NCBI GenBank assembly: GCA_043807765.1
Contig: JAZDFQ010000059.1
Location: 128,739 to 192,738, forward strand
Source of the DNA: Stygiobacter sp043807765
GTDB lineage: Bacteria; Bacteroidota; Ignavibacteria; Ignavibacteriales; Melioribacteraceae
Reading direction: 5' to 3'
Length of the DNA stretch: 64,000 bases
Numbering within the stretch: position 1 is the first letter of the stretch; the number at the start of each line of letters is the position of its first letter. The position numbers were made by a program, and so were the translations under genes. The notes under the pieces are model-generated. The model did not search any database. It saw only the letters and a list, made by a program, of their open reading frames with translations, and had not been told where the DNA came from. Of this stretch, positions 17,886 through 26,474 are shown piece by piece.

Positions 17886-18584
17886 CTATTTATTCTGTTC
17901 TTCTTCTAAGTTGAATCTAACTTCTATTGGTTCTGGTAAACCGCAGAAGATTTTCATTATACAAAAAACAGTCTTATTGCTGCTTTTTTCCTTAAAAAAC
18001 CAAATAGGGAAAGCAACTTTTATTTTCGCCTCTATTAAAGTTAAATCCCACCTACGTTCAAAAGTTGTTTTATATCCTTCTTCCTCGCTAACGCCACGCT
18101 CTATCCATTCTGTACTCATCGTAATATCCGCTCCGTCTCTTAAATACAAAAACACTCGTACATTTTTTGCTGAGGCATTTCCAATATTATATAGCTCAAA
18201 TGGAATACTTATTGAGCCACCCTCAACGGGTATTTTATATTTTATTGTGTTAGAATTAACCCCTCCTTCATTATATAAACAAACAATTTTGGGAGTTTTT
18301 GAACGTTCATCAATTATACGTTTAGAATCTTCCTCGGTTTTTTTAAGTGTTTTATCAACCTTTTCATCAAGAGCTGTTCTAGCATTAGTTTGCTCTATAG
18401 CAAACTCTTTTAGCTGTTTTTCAAAGCTTGATCTTGCACTATCTATTTCAATTTTCATTTCAGCAGCTTTTTCGCGAACCTCGTCCGAAGACATTTTTGT
18501 CATTAATAATGGAAACCCTATTCCAAATATTGTTAACAGACTACTTGCAATTATTGTAAAATAATGCAGTCTTTTTCTCCGCAA
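17886..18584 (-). CDS. Membrane-anchored coiled-coil protein of unknown function (5' end frameshifted)
   Basis: Open from a TTG at 18584 and 232 residues long. A single transmembrane segment lies near residues 8-28 (FTIIASSLLTIFGIGFPLL). A charged helical/coiled-coil stretch follows to about residue 90, then a beta-rich domain with ISIPFELYNIGNASAKNVRV, which resembles a CARDB/Ig-like fold. The TTG start has no ribosome binding site. A good ATG with AAGGGG upstream lies at 18642 in another frame, and the two frames join naturally at the A5 run near 18575. The true protein is therefore probably about 250 residues with a one-base frameshift. No family recognised. Confidence 0.6.
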   Translation of the reverse strand: MRRKRLHYFTIIASSLLTIFGIGFPLLMTKMSSDEVREKAAEMKIEIDSARSSFEKQLKEFAIEQTNARTALDEKVDKTLKKTEEDSKRIIDERSKTPKIVCLYNEGGVNSNTIKYKIPVEGGSISIPFELYNIGNASAKNVRVFLYLRDGADITMSTEWIERGVSEEEGYKTTFERRWDLTLIEAKIKVAFPIWFFKEKSSNKTVFCIMKIFCGLPEPIEVRFNLEEEQNK

Positions 18585-18642
18585 CTTCTAGTTTTGCTTC
18601 TGCAATTTTCTTATCAACTAACAACTCATCGTTCTGTTCCAT
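18541..18642 (-). CDS. Probable frameshifted 5' end of the coiled-coil membrane protein gene
   Basis: Starts with ATG at 18642, preceded by AAGGGG at a 7-nt spacing, and encodes 33 residues (MEQNDELLVDKKIAEAKL...) before TAG. Its first 23 residues form an amphipathic charged helix. Dropping one A from the GAGAAAAAGACT run would lead straight into the transmembrane segment of the 17886-18584 frame. It is either a sequencing error, a disrupted gene or a slippage-controlled gene. Confidence 0.55.
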   Translation of the reverse strand: MEQNDELLVDKKIAEAKLEVAEKKTALFYNNCK

Positions 18643-18672
18643 AACGAACCCCTTTTTTATGAAACTTCTTTT

Positions 18673-18744
18673 TCTTGATCATGTTCTTGATCTTAATCTT
18701 AATCGCTTTAGATCAAGGTCAAGAGTAAGAGTACGATCAAGATT
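18673..18744. repeat. Inverted repeat TCTTGATC...GATCAAGA, copy 1
   Basis: A left arm at 18673-18704 and a right arm at 18711-18744 are imperfect inverted complements built from TCTTGATCTT/AAGATCAAGA-like units. The right arm ends on the first base of the mgtE-like stop codon. A second copy, with the same arms, lies at 19764-19832 before the same gene. The hairpin could also stop transcription. Confidence 0.65.
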
Positions 18745-19748
18745 TATAAAAACATTGCTGCTAATCCAAAGTAAAAGAGTATCGTAAAAATATCTGTTAA
18801 CGCCAAAGTAATTGGTCCGGCTGCAATTTTAGGATCGAGCTTGGCTCTATGCAAAACTGCCGGCACGCTCAATCCCCAAACAGAAGCAATCAACTGAACG
18901 AGAATAATGCTTAACGCTATTACTCCGGCTGCCGCTACATCGCCTTTCCAGAGAACAACAACTATTGCTACTACCGCAGCACAGCTTAAACCGAGAAGCA
19001 GTGCAGTTTGTGCTTCGCGCAAAAAGTTTTTTACAAACCACTTAAAAGATGGTTTTGTAGAGCGCAAAGTTTGGATAGTAACAGTCATAGACTGAATACT
19101 AATACTTTCTCCGAGACCGAGCACCAATGTAAAAAAGAACACTACTATTAAACTTTCAGCAAGAGTTGTTTCAAACATTCCGGTTAACAGCGCACAGATT
19201 GTTCCGCTTGTAACCGTTGCAAAAAGCCAAGGAAGTCTAACGCGCCACGCTTTTATCGGCGAAGCGTTTTTTACTTCACTTACCTTAAAACCAATTGTTT
19301 CAAAGATCGAATCATAATCTTGCGGCTCGACTTCACTAGACTCATCGGAATCTTTTTCTTCCAGCAACTCATCGGTAAATAGATTTACATCAACTACGCC
19401 AATAATTCTTCTGTCCGCATCAACAACCGGAAAAGCTAAAAACTTGTATGTCGCAAAAAACTCTAAAGCATCATAAACAGTAGAGTTGCTAGGCAGTGCG
19501 GCTACACGTTTAACCATAATGTCTTCTAGCTTCTGTTCGAGCTTTCCAATCAGCAATCTTCTTGTCGGTAAAACACCAACCAGCCTTTGCTCATCGTCAA
19601 CAACATAAAAATAAACTATTCTTTCGCCAACACCTTCCTGGCGAATTTTATTCAACGCTTCATCAACGGAAAGGTTTTTGTTAAGCGCGTTAAAATCTTT
19701 TCGCGCATAATCAACAACCGAATGATGATATGTTGATTTATCATTCAA
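18744..19748 (-). CDS. MgtE-like divalent cation transporter (CBS pair plus membrane domain)
   Basis: A 334-residue protein. Residues ~15-130 hold two CBS domains (DDEQRLVGVLPTRRLL and DADRRIIGVVDVNLF). Residues ~170-334 hold the MgtE membrane domain with about five helices and the conserved LPWLFATVTSG and LGESISIQS segments. MgtE proteins usually have ~450 residues with an extra N-terminal cytosolic domain; that domain is absent here. It probably transports Mg2+ or another divalent ion, gated by ligand or metal binding to the CBS pair. The start is TTG at 19748. Copies of the same inverted repeat flank the gene on both sides. Confidence 0.8.
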   Translation of the reverse strand: MNDKSTYHHSVVDYARKDFNALNKNLSVDEALNKIRQEGVGERIVYFYVVDDEQRLVGVLPTRRLLIGKLEQKLEDIMVKRVAALPSNSTVYDALEFFATYKFLAFPVVDADRRIIGVVDVNLFTDELLEEKDSDESSEVEPQDYDSIFETIGFKVSEVKNASPIKAWRVRLPWLFATVTSGTICALLTGMFETTLAESLIVVFFFTLVLGLGESISIQSMTVTIQTLRSTKPSFKWFVKNFLREAQTALLLGLSCAAVVAIVVVLWKGDVAAAGVIALSIILVQLIASVWGLSVPAVLHRAKLDPKIAAGPITLALTDIFTILFYFGLAAMFL

Positions 19749-19763
19749 TCTTCTAAGTGTTTT

Positions 19764-19832
19764 TCTTGATCTTGTTCTTAATCTTAATCTACTTTTTACA
19801 CTCAGATCAAGGTCAAGAGTAAGATCAAGATT
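19764..19832. repeat. Inverted repeat TCTTGATC...GATCAAGA, copy 2
   Basis: Arms at 19764-19790 and 19804-19832, separated by ACTTTTTACACTC, pair as an imperfect hairpin and match copy 1 at 18673-18744. It begins 5 bp after the gyrB stop and ends 15 bp before the mgtE-like start. Confidence 0.65.
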
Positions 19833-19837
19833 ACAAT

Positions 19838-21814
19838 TTAAATATCCAAGTTTGCGTACTTAGCGTGCTTTTCAATGAATGCACGTCTTGGTTCTACCGC
19901 ATCACCCATAAGTGTTTCGAAAATTTTATCTGCGGCGGCGGCGCTTTCAACATTAACTTGCAAAACAACTCTTGTTTCCGGATTCATTGTAGTTGACCAC
20001 AACTGTTCGGGATTCATTTCTCCCAAACCTTTATAGCGGGAAATAACAATTCCCTTTATTTGGACTTCACCGTTTTCGGTTAATTCTGTTTCATCATTAA
20101 CTTCAATAATTTTTTCTTCTTTTCCGGCTTTCATACGTTTCAAAATTTTATCTCTCTCTTCGGCATCGAATGCATAGTGTTCCTCTTTACCTTTTTTAAT
20201 TCTGTATAAAGGCGGCTGAGCTATATACACCTTTCCGGCAGTAATCAAATCTTTCATGTGACGGTATAAAAATGTTAACAACAATGTTCTAATATGGCTT
20301 CCGTCAACATCCGCATCCGTCATAAGAATAATTTTTCCGTAACGGGATTTTTCTTCATTAAAGTCTTCGCCTATGCCGGCGCCTATTGCAGAAATTAAAG
20401 CCTGTATTTCCTGGTTCTCAAGAATTTTATTGAGCTTGGCTTTTTCTACGTTTAAGATTTTTCCTTTGATAGGAAGAATCGCCTGAAATCTTCTATCGCG
20501 ACCTTGCTTAGCGGAACCGCCCGCGGAATCTCCTTCTACTATGTAAATTTCGCAATGCTCAGGATCGTTGATTGAGCAATCTGCCAGTTTACCCGGAAGA
20601 TGCATAGAATCGAGCGCGTTCTTTCTGCGGACTAGTTCACGTGCTTTACGAGCTGCTTCGCGTGCTTCTGCGGCACGCATACATTTTTCAAAAATCTTTT
20701 TTGCCGTCGGTGCATTTTCTTCTAAAAATTCCGAAAGTTTTTCACCTACAAGCATTTCAACTGCTGATTTAACTTCGCTGTTGCCGAGTTTGGTTTTTGT
20801 TTGTCCTTCAAACTGCGGCTCCATTACTTTAACAGAAATTACAGCGGTTAATCCTTCTTTATAATCCTCACCCGTAAGATTGATTTTACTGTTCTCTTTT
20901 ATCAATCCGTTTTTAGCAGCGTAATTGTTGAATGTTCTGGTAAGCGCAGTTCTAAAACCAACTAAGTGAGTCCCGCCTTCTATCGTGTTAATGTTATTAA
21001 CGTAAGTGTGAATGTTTTCGCTGTACGAATCTGAATACTCAAACGCAATTTCTACCGGAACATTATCTTTTTCACCTTCGATATAAACGGGTTTATGAAT
21101 TGGTGTACGGTTTTCATCCAGGTATTTAACAAAATCTATTAAGCCGCCTTTGAATTTGAAAACTTCTTCTTGATCATCATTTTCATCTTTCAGTGTCATC
21201 GTTACTTCTTTGTTCAAGTAAGCAAGTTCGCGCAATCTTTCCGCTACGGTATCAAAGTGAAATTTTATAGCCTTGAAAATTTCTTTATCCGGTTTGAATG
21301 TTGTTTTGGTTCCGGTATTCTCACTCTTGTATGTGCCTATTTGTTTTACTGGTACTTTGGGCACGCCTTGTCTGTATTCTTGAAAATAAATTTTCCCATC
21401 GCGCTTAACCTCTACCTTGCACCATTCGGATAAGGCGTTTACTACAGAAATACCAACGCCGTGCAAACCGCCGGAAACTTTGTAAGAATCTTTATCAAAC
21501 TTACCGCCGGCATGGAGAACCGTCATAACTATTTCGAGAGCGGAAACTTTTTCTATTGGGTGAATATCAACCGGAATGCCGCGTCCACGGTCTTCTACCG
21601 ATACACTTTGGTCTTTGTGTATCGTAACCACAACCCGGTCGTTATAACCGGCAAGAGCTTCGTCTATCGAGTTATCTACAACTTCATTAATTAAGTGATG
21701 AAGGCCGCGTGAACCTATATCACCAATGTACATTGCCGGACGTTTACGTACTGCTTCGAGTCCTTTTAGTACGTTGATACTACTTGCTGTGTAATTACCG
21801 TTTTCTTTTGCCAT
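19838..21814 (-). CDS. gyrB: DNA gyrase subunit B
   Basis: A 658-residue ATPase subunit of gyrase. The GHKL ATP-binding site is seen in NEVVDNSIDEAL (43-54), DRGRGIPV (75-82) and GGLHGVG (115-121). The TOPRIM metal site is EGDSAGG (427-433) plus DADVDGS (500-506). The C-terminus carries the conserved YKGLGEM segment. With its ~660-residue length it lacks the E. coli-type insertion. It lies directly after the DUF721 gene in the dnaA-dnaN-recF-gyrB order, 16 bp from its stop, so it is likely part of the replication operon. Confidence 0.97.
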   Translation of the reverse strand: MAKENGNYTASSINVLKGLEAVRKRPAMYIGDIGSRGLHHLINEVVDNSIDEALAGYNDRVVVTIHKDQSVSVEDRGRGIPVDIHPIEKVSALEIVMTVLHAGGKFDKDSYKVSGGLHGVGISVVNALSEWCKVEVKRDGKIYFQEYRQGVPKVPVKQIGTYKSENTGTKTTFKPDKEIFKAIKFHFDTVAERLRELAYLNKEVTMTLKDENDDQEEVFKFKGGLIDFVKYLDENRTPIHKPVYIEGEKDNVPVEIAFEYSDSYSENIHTYVNNINTIEGGTHLVGFRTALTRTFNNYAAKNGLIKENSKINLTGEDYKEGLTAVISVKVMEPQFEGQTKTKLGNSEVKSAVEMLVGEKLSEFLEENAPTAKKIFEKCMRAAEAREAARKARELVRRKNALDSMHLPGKLADCSINDPEHCEIYIVEGDSAGGSAKQGRDRRFQAILPIKGKILNVEKAKLNKILENQEIQALISAIGAGIGEDFNEEKSRYGKIILMTDADVDGSHIRTLLLTFLYRHMKDLITAGKVYIAQPPLYRIKKGKEEHYAFDAEERDKILKRMKAGKEEKIIEVNDETELTENGEVQIKGIVISRYKGLGEMNPEQLWSTTMNPETRVVLQVNVESAAAADKIFETLMGDAVEPRRAFIEKHAKYANLDI

Positions 21815-21830
21815 AAATCCTAGCCTTCTC

Positions 21831-22130
21831 CTACAAAAACTTTAATGATTTTATAACTACATCGTTGAAATGCTTATTTATTTTTTCTATTAAAATTGTT
21901 TTTTGGAAGTTTAATTCGCTTTTCCAAACAGAGTTATCTACACGTAAATACAAAACTTGTTTTTCCAGTTTTACCGCTTTTGCTATTAACTTTAATTCCG
22001 GAAATATTTTTTCAAACTCTTCAACCACATTATAGTTTTGTAAACTCACCCGGAGTTTTTCAAACTCTTTTTCTTTATCAATAACATCGATAATAGTTCT
22101 AAAACTACTGGATGTACGCTGCGGTGCCAT
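21831..22130 (-). CDS. DUF721 / DciA-like protein
   Basis: A 99-residue protein between recF and gyrB, the usual position of DUF721 (DciA) genes. It shows the family pattern of a basic N-terminus and a LYLRVDNSVWKSELNFQK core, the conserved K-homology-like motif. DciA is the ancestral replicative helicase loader or operator in bacteria without DnaC/DnaI. Its start lies within the 3' end of recF (26-bp overlap), consistent with translational coupling. Confidence 0.75.
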   Translation of the reverse strand: MAPQRTSSSFRTIIDVIDKEKEFEKLRVSLQNYNVVEEFEKIFPELKLIAKAVKLEKQVLYLRVDNSVWKSELNFQKTILIEKINKHFNDVVIKSLKFL

Positions 22131-23220
22131 TATCTACTTTTATCAAAACGTTGCCGTTGCTAAGATTTAATTCTTCTGTGCGAGTAAGATCTGTCATTGT
22201 TATAAACGTTTGTCCAATTGATGAAACATGCTCACTAATTCTTCCGGCGCGGTAGGAATCCAACTCGCCAAAGACATCATCCATTAAAAAAATTGGTGTT
22301 CTTCCTATTTTGTCTTTTATGAAAAAGAACTGTCCGAACCGCAAGGCAATTTGAAAAGTTTTGTGCTGTCCTTGCGAGCCAAAGCGTTTCAACTCCAAAT
22401 CGTTTATGTAAAAAACAAAGTCGTCTCTATGCGGTCCAACTAGATTTACCGCGCGTCTTAATTCGTCATCGCGATACACCGCCAATTCATCTCTAAACTT
22501 TTCTGCTACTGTATCTTCGTCTATTCCCGGAACTGAATCATACTCAATTTTCGGGTATTCTTTATCTTCTACTATTTGGTTATATGCTTGGATCAAATAT
22601 TCATTAAACTCATTTACAAAACGAATCCTGTGTTTTATAATTTCTGATCCGATACCTATTAAGGATTCAGTCCAAGCTTCCAGTTGGTTAAACAAACCTC
22701 TATCGCCGGTTTCTTTAATCCTCCAAAGTAAGGAAGAGCGCTGGCGCAAAATCTTATTGTATTCTAAAAGTATTTCCAGATAAGTATGGCTCGCCTGGGA
22801 AATAACCGAATCCACAAATCTTCTTCTATCTGCCGGAGCGCCTAGCGTTATTGCATGATCTGCCTGAATCAGCGATACTACCGGAAATTTTCCTATTACT
22901 TCTGAAGAACTTGATACTAGTTTATCGTTTAAGAAAAAATTTTTCTTGTTCTTTTGCGAATCAAAAAAAACTCTTGTGTTGTTTATTGTTAAATCGGAAA
23001 ATATTCCTCTCACATCAAAATTTTGTTCGCCAAACAAGACTACATCATTCTCGTTGGCGAGATTTAAATTTTTTGTTGTACACAAGTAGTAAATAGCCTC
23101 TAAGATAGATGTTTTTCCCTGCCCGTTTCCGCCGATGATTAGATTGAGCTTATCGGAAAAATTCAGCGATGTGTTTTTATGAAGCCTAAAATTTTGCAAT
23201 TCAATTTGCTTAAGAACCAT
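22105..23220 (-). CDS. recF: DNA replication and repair protein RecF
   Basis: A 371-residue SMC-like ATPase that loads RecA at gaps. Walker A is GGNGQGKTS (30-38), the ABC signature region is FGSQGQHKT, and Walker B is FLMDDVFGELD. The length fits the family (~360-370). The start is ATG at 23220, one base from the dnaN stop, and the end overlaps the DUF721 gene, so these are cotranscribed. Confidence 0.95.
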   Translation of the reverse strand: MVLKQIELQNFRLHKNTSLNFSDKLNLIIGGNGQGKTSILEAIYYLCTTKNLNLANENDVVLFGEQNFDVRGIFSDLTINNTRVFFDSQKNKKNFFLNDKLVSSSSEVIGKFPVVSLIQADHAITLGAPADRRRFVDSVISQASHTYLEILLEYNKILRQRSSLLWRIKETGDRGLFNQLEAWTESLIGIGSEIIKHRIRFVNEFNEYLIQAYNQIVEDKEYPKIEYDSVPGIDEDTVAEKFRDELAVYRDDELRRAVNLVGPHRDDFVFYINDLELKRFGSQGQHKTFQIALRFGQFFFIKDKIGRTPIFLMDDVFGELDSYRAGRISEHVSSIGQTFITMTDLTRTEELNLSNGNVLIKVDNGTAAYIQ

Positions 23221-23221
23221 T

Positions 23222-24343
23222 TTAACTATTCAAACGCACCGGCATTAATAACATCAATATTTCTAAGCTTTCTTTTTTCTGCACCGGCTCTATAATTACT
23301 GCCTTAGTTGCCGAATGTAATCTAAAAGTAATTTCCTCTTCGCTTGATATATGGTTTAGAACATCGTTTACATACGCTGAGTTAAATCCTATTTCCAATG
23401 AGTCACCAGTATATTCACATGCTACTTTTTCTTCACCGCTTGCGCCTATATCTAAATCTTCTGCTGAAATTTCTACGGAAGTTTTTTCTATTGAGAATTT
23501 TACCCGGCGTGTGCTGGACGTGGAGAACAACATCATTCTCTTTATCGAGTCGTGCAATTCTTTTGTGTTAACCTTCATTAAGTATTCGTTTTCGAGTGGA
23601 ATAACACTTGCATAATCTGGATACTTTTGAGCAATTAATCTTGTGATTAATTCAATGTCATTCAGCTTAAATGACATATATGATTTGGTCATGTATATTT
23701 TTACATCTTTTTCGTCTAAAATTTTTGTTAATACAGAAACGGCTCTTTCCGGAACTACATATTGGTTGTTGCTTAACGGTTTAACGTTTTTGTTCAACAA
23801 GTTAACTAGTCTGTGTCCGTCCGTTGTTACAAAGCGTAAACCATCGTTAGTAAATTCGAACAGTGTTCCCATCATAGCCGGGCGCATTTCTTCTTTGCTC
23901 ATTGCAAAAGAGCCGCGTTCGAACGCATGACGTAATTCTACACCATTTATCGTTACTTCGTTAATATCTTTATCTGCGCTTAAGGAAGGAATTTCAGGAT
24001 ACTCATCAGCATCTAAATAGCTGATTATGTATTTACCGGCATCTGTAACCAAGTTGATTTTTTTATTGGCCATCATTTTGAAATGAATTGTAGTGTCCTT
24101 CAAAGAACGAACAATATCGTAAAGCAAACGTGCCGGTACAACCATTTTAACATTTTCATCGGTAACGATATTCAATGCCGACTTCAGAGAAATTTCCAAA
24201 TCAGTAGCATAAATCGTTAATTGGCCATCCTTAACTTCGAAAAGAAAGTTTTCAAGAATTGGCATGGGTGTTCTGGTTGGTACAGCCGGAATGATTTTTC
24301 CGAGTAGCTTTTCCAGTTCTTTGCTGTTTACTTTGAATTCCAT
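23222..24343 (-). CDS. dnaN: DNA polymerase III beta subunit (sliding clamp)
   Basis: About 373 residues with the three-domain clamp pattern: MEFKVNSKELEKLL at the N-terminus, TDGHRLV in the middle and the conserved C-terminal LLMPVR motif. It forms the ring that tethers polymerase to DNA. The ATG at 24343 was chosen rather than a TTG 12 bp upstream, because GGAG sits 6 nt before it. The gene lies between recF and the AT-rich gap leading to dnaA. Confidence 0.96.
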   Translation of the reverse strand: MEFKVNSKELEKLLGKIIPAVPTRTPMPILENFLFEVKDGQLTIYATDLEISLKSALNIVTDENVKMVVPARLLYDIVRSLKDTTIHFKMMANKKINLVTDAGKYIISYLDADEYPEIPSLSADKDINEVTINGVELRHAFERGSFAMSKEEMRPAMMGTLFEFTNDGLRFVTTDGHRLVNLLNKNVKPLSNNQYVVPERAVSVLTKILDEKDVKIYMTKSYMSFKLNDIELITRLIAQKYPDYASVIPLENEYLMKVNTKELHDSIKRMMLFSTSSTRRVKFSIEKTSVEISAEDLDIGASGEEKVACEYTGDSLEIGFNSAYVNDVLNHISSEEEITFRLHSATKAVIIEPVQKKESLEILMLLMPVRLNS

Positions 24344-24355
24344 ATTTATCTCCAA

Positions 24356-24652
24356 TAGGCATCAAAAAATATCAAAAATCGGATAGAACTTCAATTTTAC
24401 CCACATTCTTGTTCACTTCATTATTATTAATTAATGTATATGGTATATATATGTAATAATAATAAAGATGTGGATATGTGGAGAACCCTTTTTTGTTTGT
24501 TATTTAGTTTGAATACGAAGAAAAAACCTTATAGTTATTTGTTGTGAATATGTGGACAACTTACGGTTATTAAGGTGTTAACAAATAAACCAAGATTACA
24601 AACATTTATTTAACAACCGATCAACACTTTTTCCACATCGATTGTTGATAAG
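24356..24652. other. Candidate replication origin segment between dnaA and dnaN
   Basis: This 297-bp gap has no open gene. It holds an AT-only-like stretch at about 24421-24466 (TTATTATTAATTAATG..., TATATATATG) that could unwind. It also holds DnaA-box-like sites, each at most one base from TTATCCACA or TTWTNCACA: 24469-24477 (rc ATATCCACA), 24551-24559 (rc TTGTCCACA), 24629-24637 (TTTTCCACA) and 24643-24651 (rc TTATCAACA). The cluster beside dnaA, flanked by dnaN, is a classic oriC setting. Which gap is the active origin is not determined. Confidence 0.6.
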
Positions 24653-26050
24653 TTAAGCTACAGATAATTCAATCTTTCCCTTGATAGAGTCCAGCATTTC
24701 TCTCATTTTGAAATCGGTTTTAGCAGCTTCTTCAACGGATGTTTGCGCATGAATTACAGTAGAATGATCTCTGCCGCCAAAATGCAACCCAATTGTTTTA
24801 AGGGACGATTTAGTTAACTGTTTTGCCAAATACATCGCTATCTGTCTTGCCAACACTACTTCTTTTCTTCTATTCTTTTCTCTGAGTTTATTTTCTTCCA
24901 GTTCAAAAAATTCGCAAACTATCTTTGTAATTAGCTCGATAGAAATGTTTACTTGTTTATTTGTAGAGACCTCGCGTACTGTTTTCTTTACCAGCTCAAA
25001 ATCAATATCGCGTGAGGTTAGAGAAGCATTTGCCAGAAGCTTAACTAAACATCCCTCCAACTCTCTAATATTGGAAGTAATGTTGTGTGCAATATACTCA
25101 ACAATCTCTCGCGAAAGGTTTATTCCGTAAGATTCACTTTTATTCTTTAGAATAGCAGTTCTTGTTTCTAAATCGGGCGGCTGAATATCCGTTTGCAATC
25201 CCCAGAGAAATCTAGAAACAAGACGGTCGCTCAATCCTTTCAAATCTTTGGGAGGTCTATCGCTAGAAAGAATTATTTGTTTTCCACTTTGATGCAAAGT
25301 ATTAAATATGTGGAAAAACAAATCTTGCGTTTTCTCTTTACCTACAAGAAATTGAATATCATCGATAATCAACGCATCCATGCTTTTGTAAAAGTTGGAA
25401 AAAGTATTTACAGTATTGGATTGAATTGCTTCAACGAACTCAACGGTAAAAGCATCGGAGGAAATGTAAATTACACGTTTATGAGGAGCGCGCTCTAATA
25501 CTTTGTTGCCGATAGCATGGATCAAATGAGTTTTGCCTAAACCAACACCGCCGTAAATAAATAGAGGATTAAAAGAAGTGTTTCCGGGACTATCACCAAC
25601 CGCAAATGCTGCCGCCCGTGCAAGTTGATTTCCTTCTCCCTTAATAAAATTATCGAAAGTATATTTTGTAATTAGGCAAGATTCAAAATCTTTTTCCGGC
25701 TCCGGTACTGAAACTAAAACCGGTCTTCTATCCGAGGTGATTTTTTTTTCCGGCTCTCGTTCATGTTCTTTTTCTTCAAGAATAACATAAAGTAGTTTTC
25801 CCTCCTCCCCCATGACTTGGGCAACTGTGTTTCTGATGAGTGTATTGTAATGTTGTTCAATCCACTCAATAAAAAAATTATTAGGCACAAATACTTTTAA
25901 AGTGTTACCAGAGAAGTCCGATGGCTTGATTGGAAGAAACCAGGTGTTATAAGTTATAAAAGGAACATTCTCTTTAATTAAACTAAGACACTCTTTCCAA
26001 ACATCTTTTGCATCTTTTTTAACACGTAAACTTTCAATAGGGTTTAGCAT
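24653..26050 (-). CDS. dnaA: Chromosomal replication initiator protein DnaA
   Basis: About 465 residues. Domain I is at the N-terminus (WKECLSLIKENVPFITYNTWFLP). Domain III is an AAA+ ATPase with Walker A GGVGLGKTH (~167-175) and Walker B LIIDDIQFL. Domain IV ends with the box-binding signature GGRDHSTVIHA. It opens the origin and acts as a transcription factor. The ATG at 26050 is used; a GTG at 26059 would add three residues. A perfect TTATCCACA box at 26052-26060 overlaps this start region, suggesting autorepression. Confidence 0.97.
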   Translation of the reverse strand: MLNPIESLRVKKDAKDVWKECLSLIKENVPFITYNTWFLPIKPSDFSGNTLKVFVPNNFFIEWIEQHYNTLIRNTVAQVMGEEGKLLYVILEEKEHEREPEKKITSDRRPVLVSVPEPEKDFESCLITKYTFDNFIKGEGNQLARAAAFAVGDSPGNTSFNPLFIYGGVGLGKTHLIHAIGNKVLERAPHKRVIYISSDAFTVEFVEAIQSNTVNTFSNFYKSMDALIIDDIQFLVGKEKTQDLFFHIFNTLHQSGKQIILSSDRPPKDLKGLSDRLVSRFLWGLQTDIQPPDLETRTAILKNKSESYGINLSREIVEYIAHNITSNIRELEGCLVKLLANASLTSRDIDFELVKKTVREVSTNKQVNISIELITKIVCEFFELEENKLREKNRRKEVVLARQIAMYLAKQLTKSSLKTIGLHFGGRDHSTVIHAQTSVEEAAKTDFKMREMLDSIKGKIELSVA

Positions 26051-26051
26051 A

Positions 26052-26060
26052 TTATCCACA
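26052..26060 (+). promoter_or_regulatory. Perfect DnaA box at the dnaA start
   Basis: TTATCCACA matches the DnaA-box consensus exactly. It lies directly upstream of the dnaA ATG, a position suited to autoregulation, and may also be part of the origin. Confidence 0.65.
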
Positions 26061-26474
26061 TTATAGAAACCGGAAAACCCGGTAAATCTTAAGAAGTTAT
26101 TGAATAGAACGACTTATAAACAGCGACAATCAACAAATTATTAACATTAATTTTTCAACGTAACGCCTTATAAAAAAAAAACTCTTACAGACGAGAATAC
26201 ATAAAAGCGAACAAAACAATGATTAAAAGAACATGAACCAATAGACCTATTTTGCTTGTGAAACGTTCCACAAAGAAAAGTTATCAACAACTTGTAAACA
26301 CCACAAACCTTCCTTTTGAAGGGCGAGCAAAATAAATTCTGTAGTTGATTCAAGCAAATTATTTTTTCTACTCTTAATAAATATTTTTATTTTTTTTCTG
26401 TGAACGTGATACACATCTGAAGTAAATTTGTGAGAGCAAAAACTAGTTAAGCAATAAATACATTTGGAAAGAAT
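26060..26474. other. 415-bp gap upstream of dnaA, possible origin part and divergent promoters
   Basis: No gene is seen. Contents: a TTATCAACA site at 26281-26289, an 18-bp near-palindrome at 26256-26273 (TTGTGAAACGTTCCACAA, one mismatched pair), AT-rich stretches near 26130-26180 and 26360-26400, and a TAAATTTG box before the asparaginase gene. Genes diverge from this gap (dnaA left, asparaginase right), and the genes from here leftward to 1.7 kb all run away from it, as expected near an origin. Confidence 0.5.
26423..26430 (+). promoter_or_regulatory. Bacteroidota-type -7 box before the asparaginase gene
   Basis: TAAATTTG fits TAnnTTTG and lies 44 bp upstream of the ATG at 26475. No clear TTTG is seen at the expected -33 position, so this is a weak call. 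Confidence 0.35.

Noticed and set aside
17911..18564. 217-residue plus-strand open frame opposite the coiled-coil gene
   Set aside because: Antisense to a frame with a clear membrane segment and coiled coil; no recognisable domain and no ribosome binding site.
26256..26273. Possible parS centromere site
   Set aside because: The half-sites are in reversed order compared with TGTTNCACGTGNAACA, so it does not fit parS. Kept only as an unexplained palindrome.
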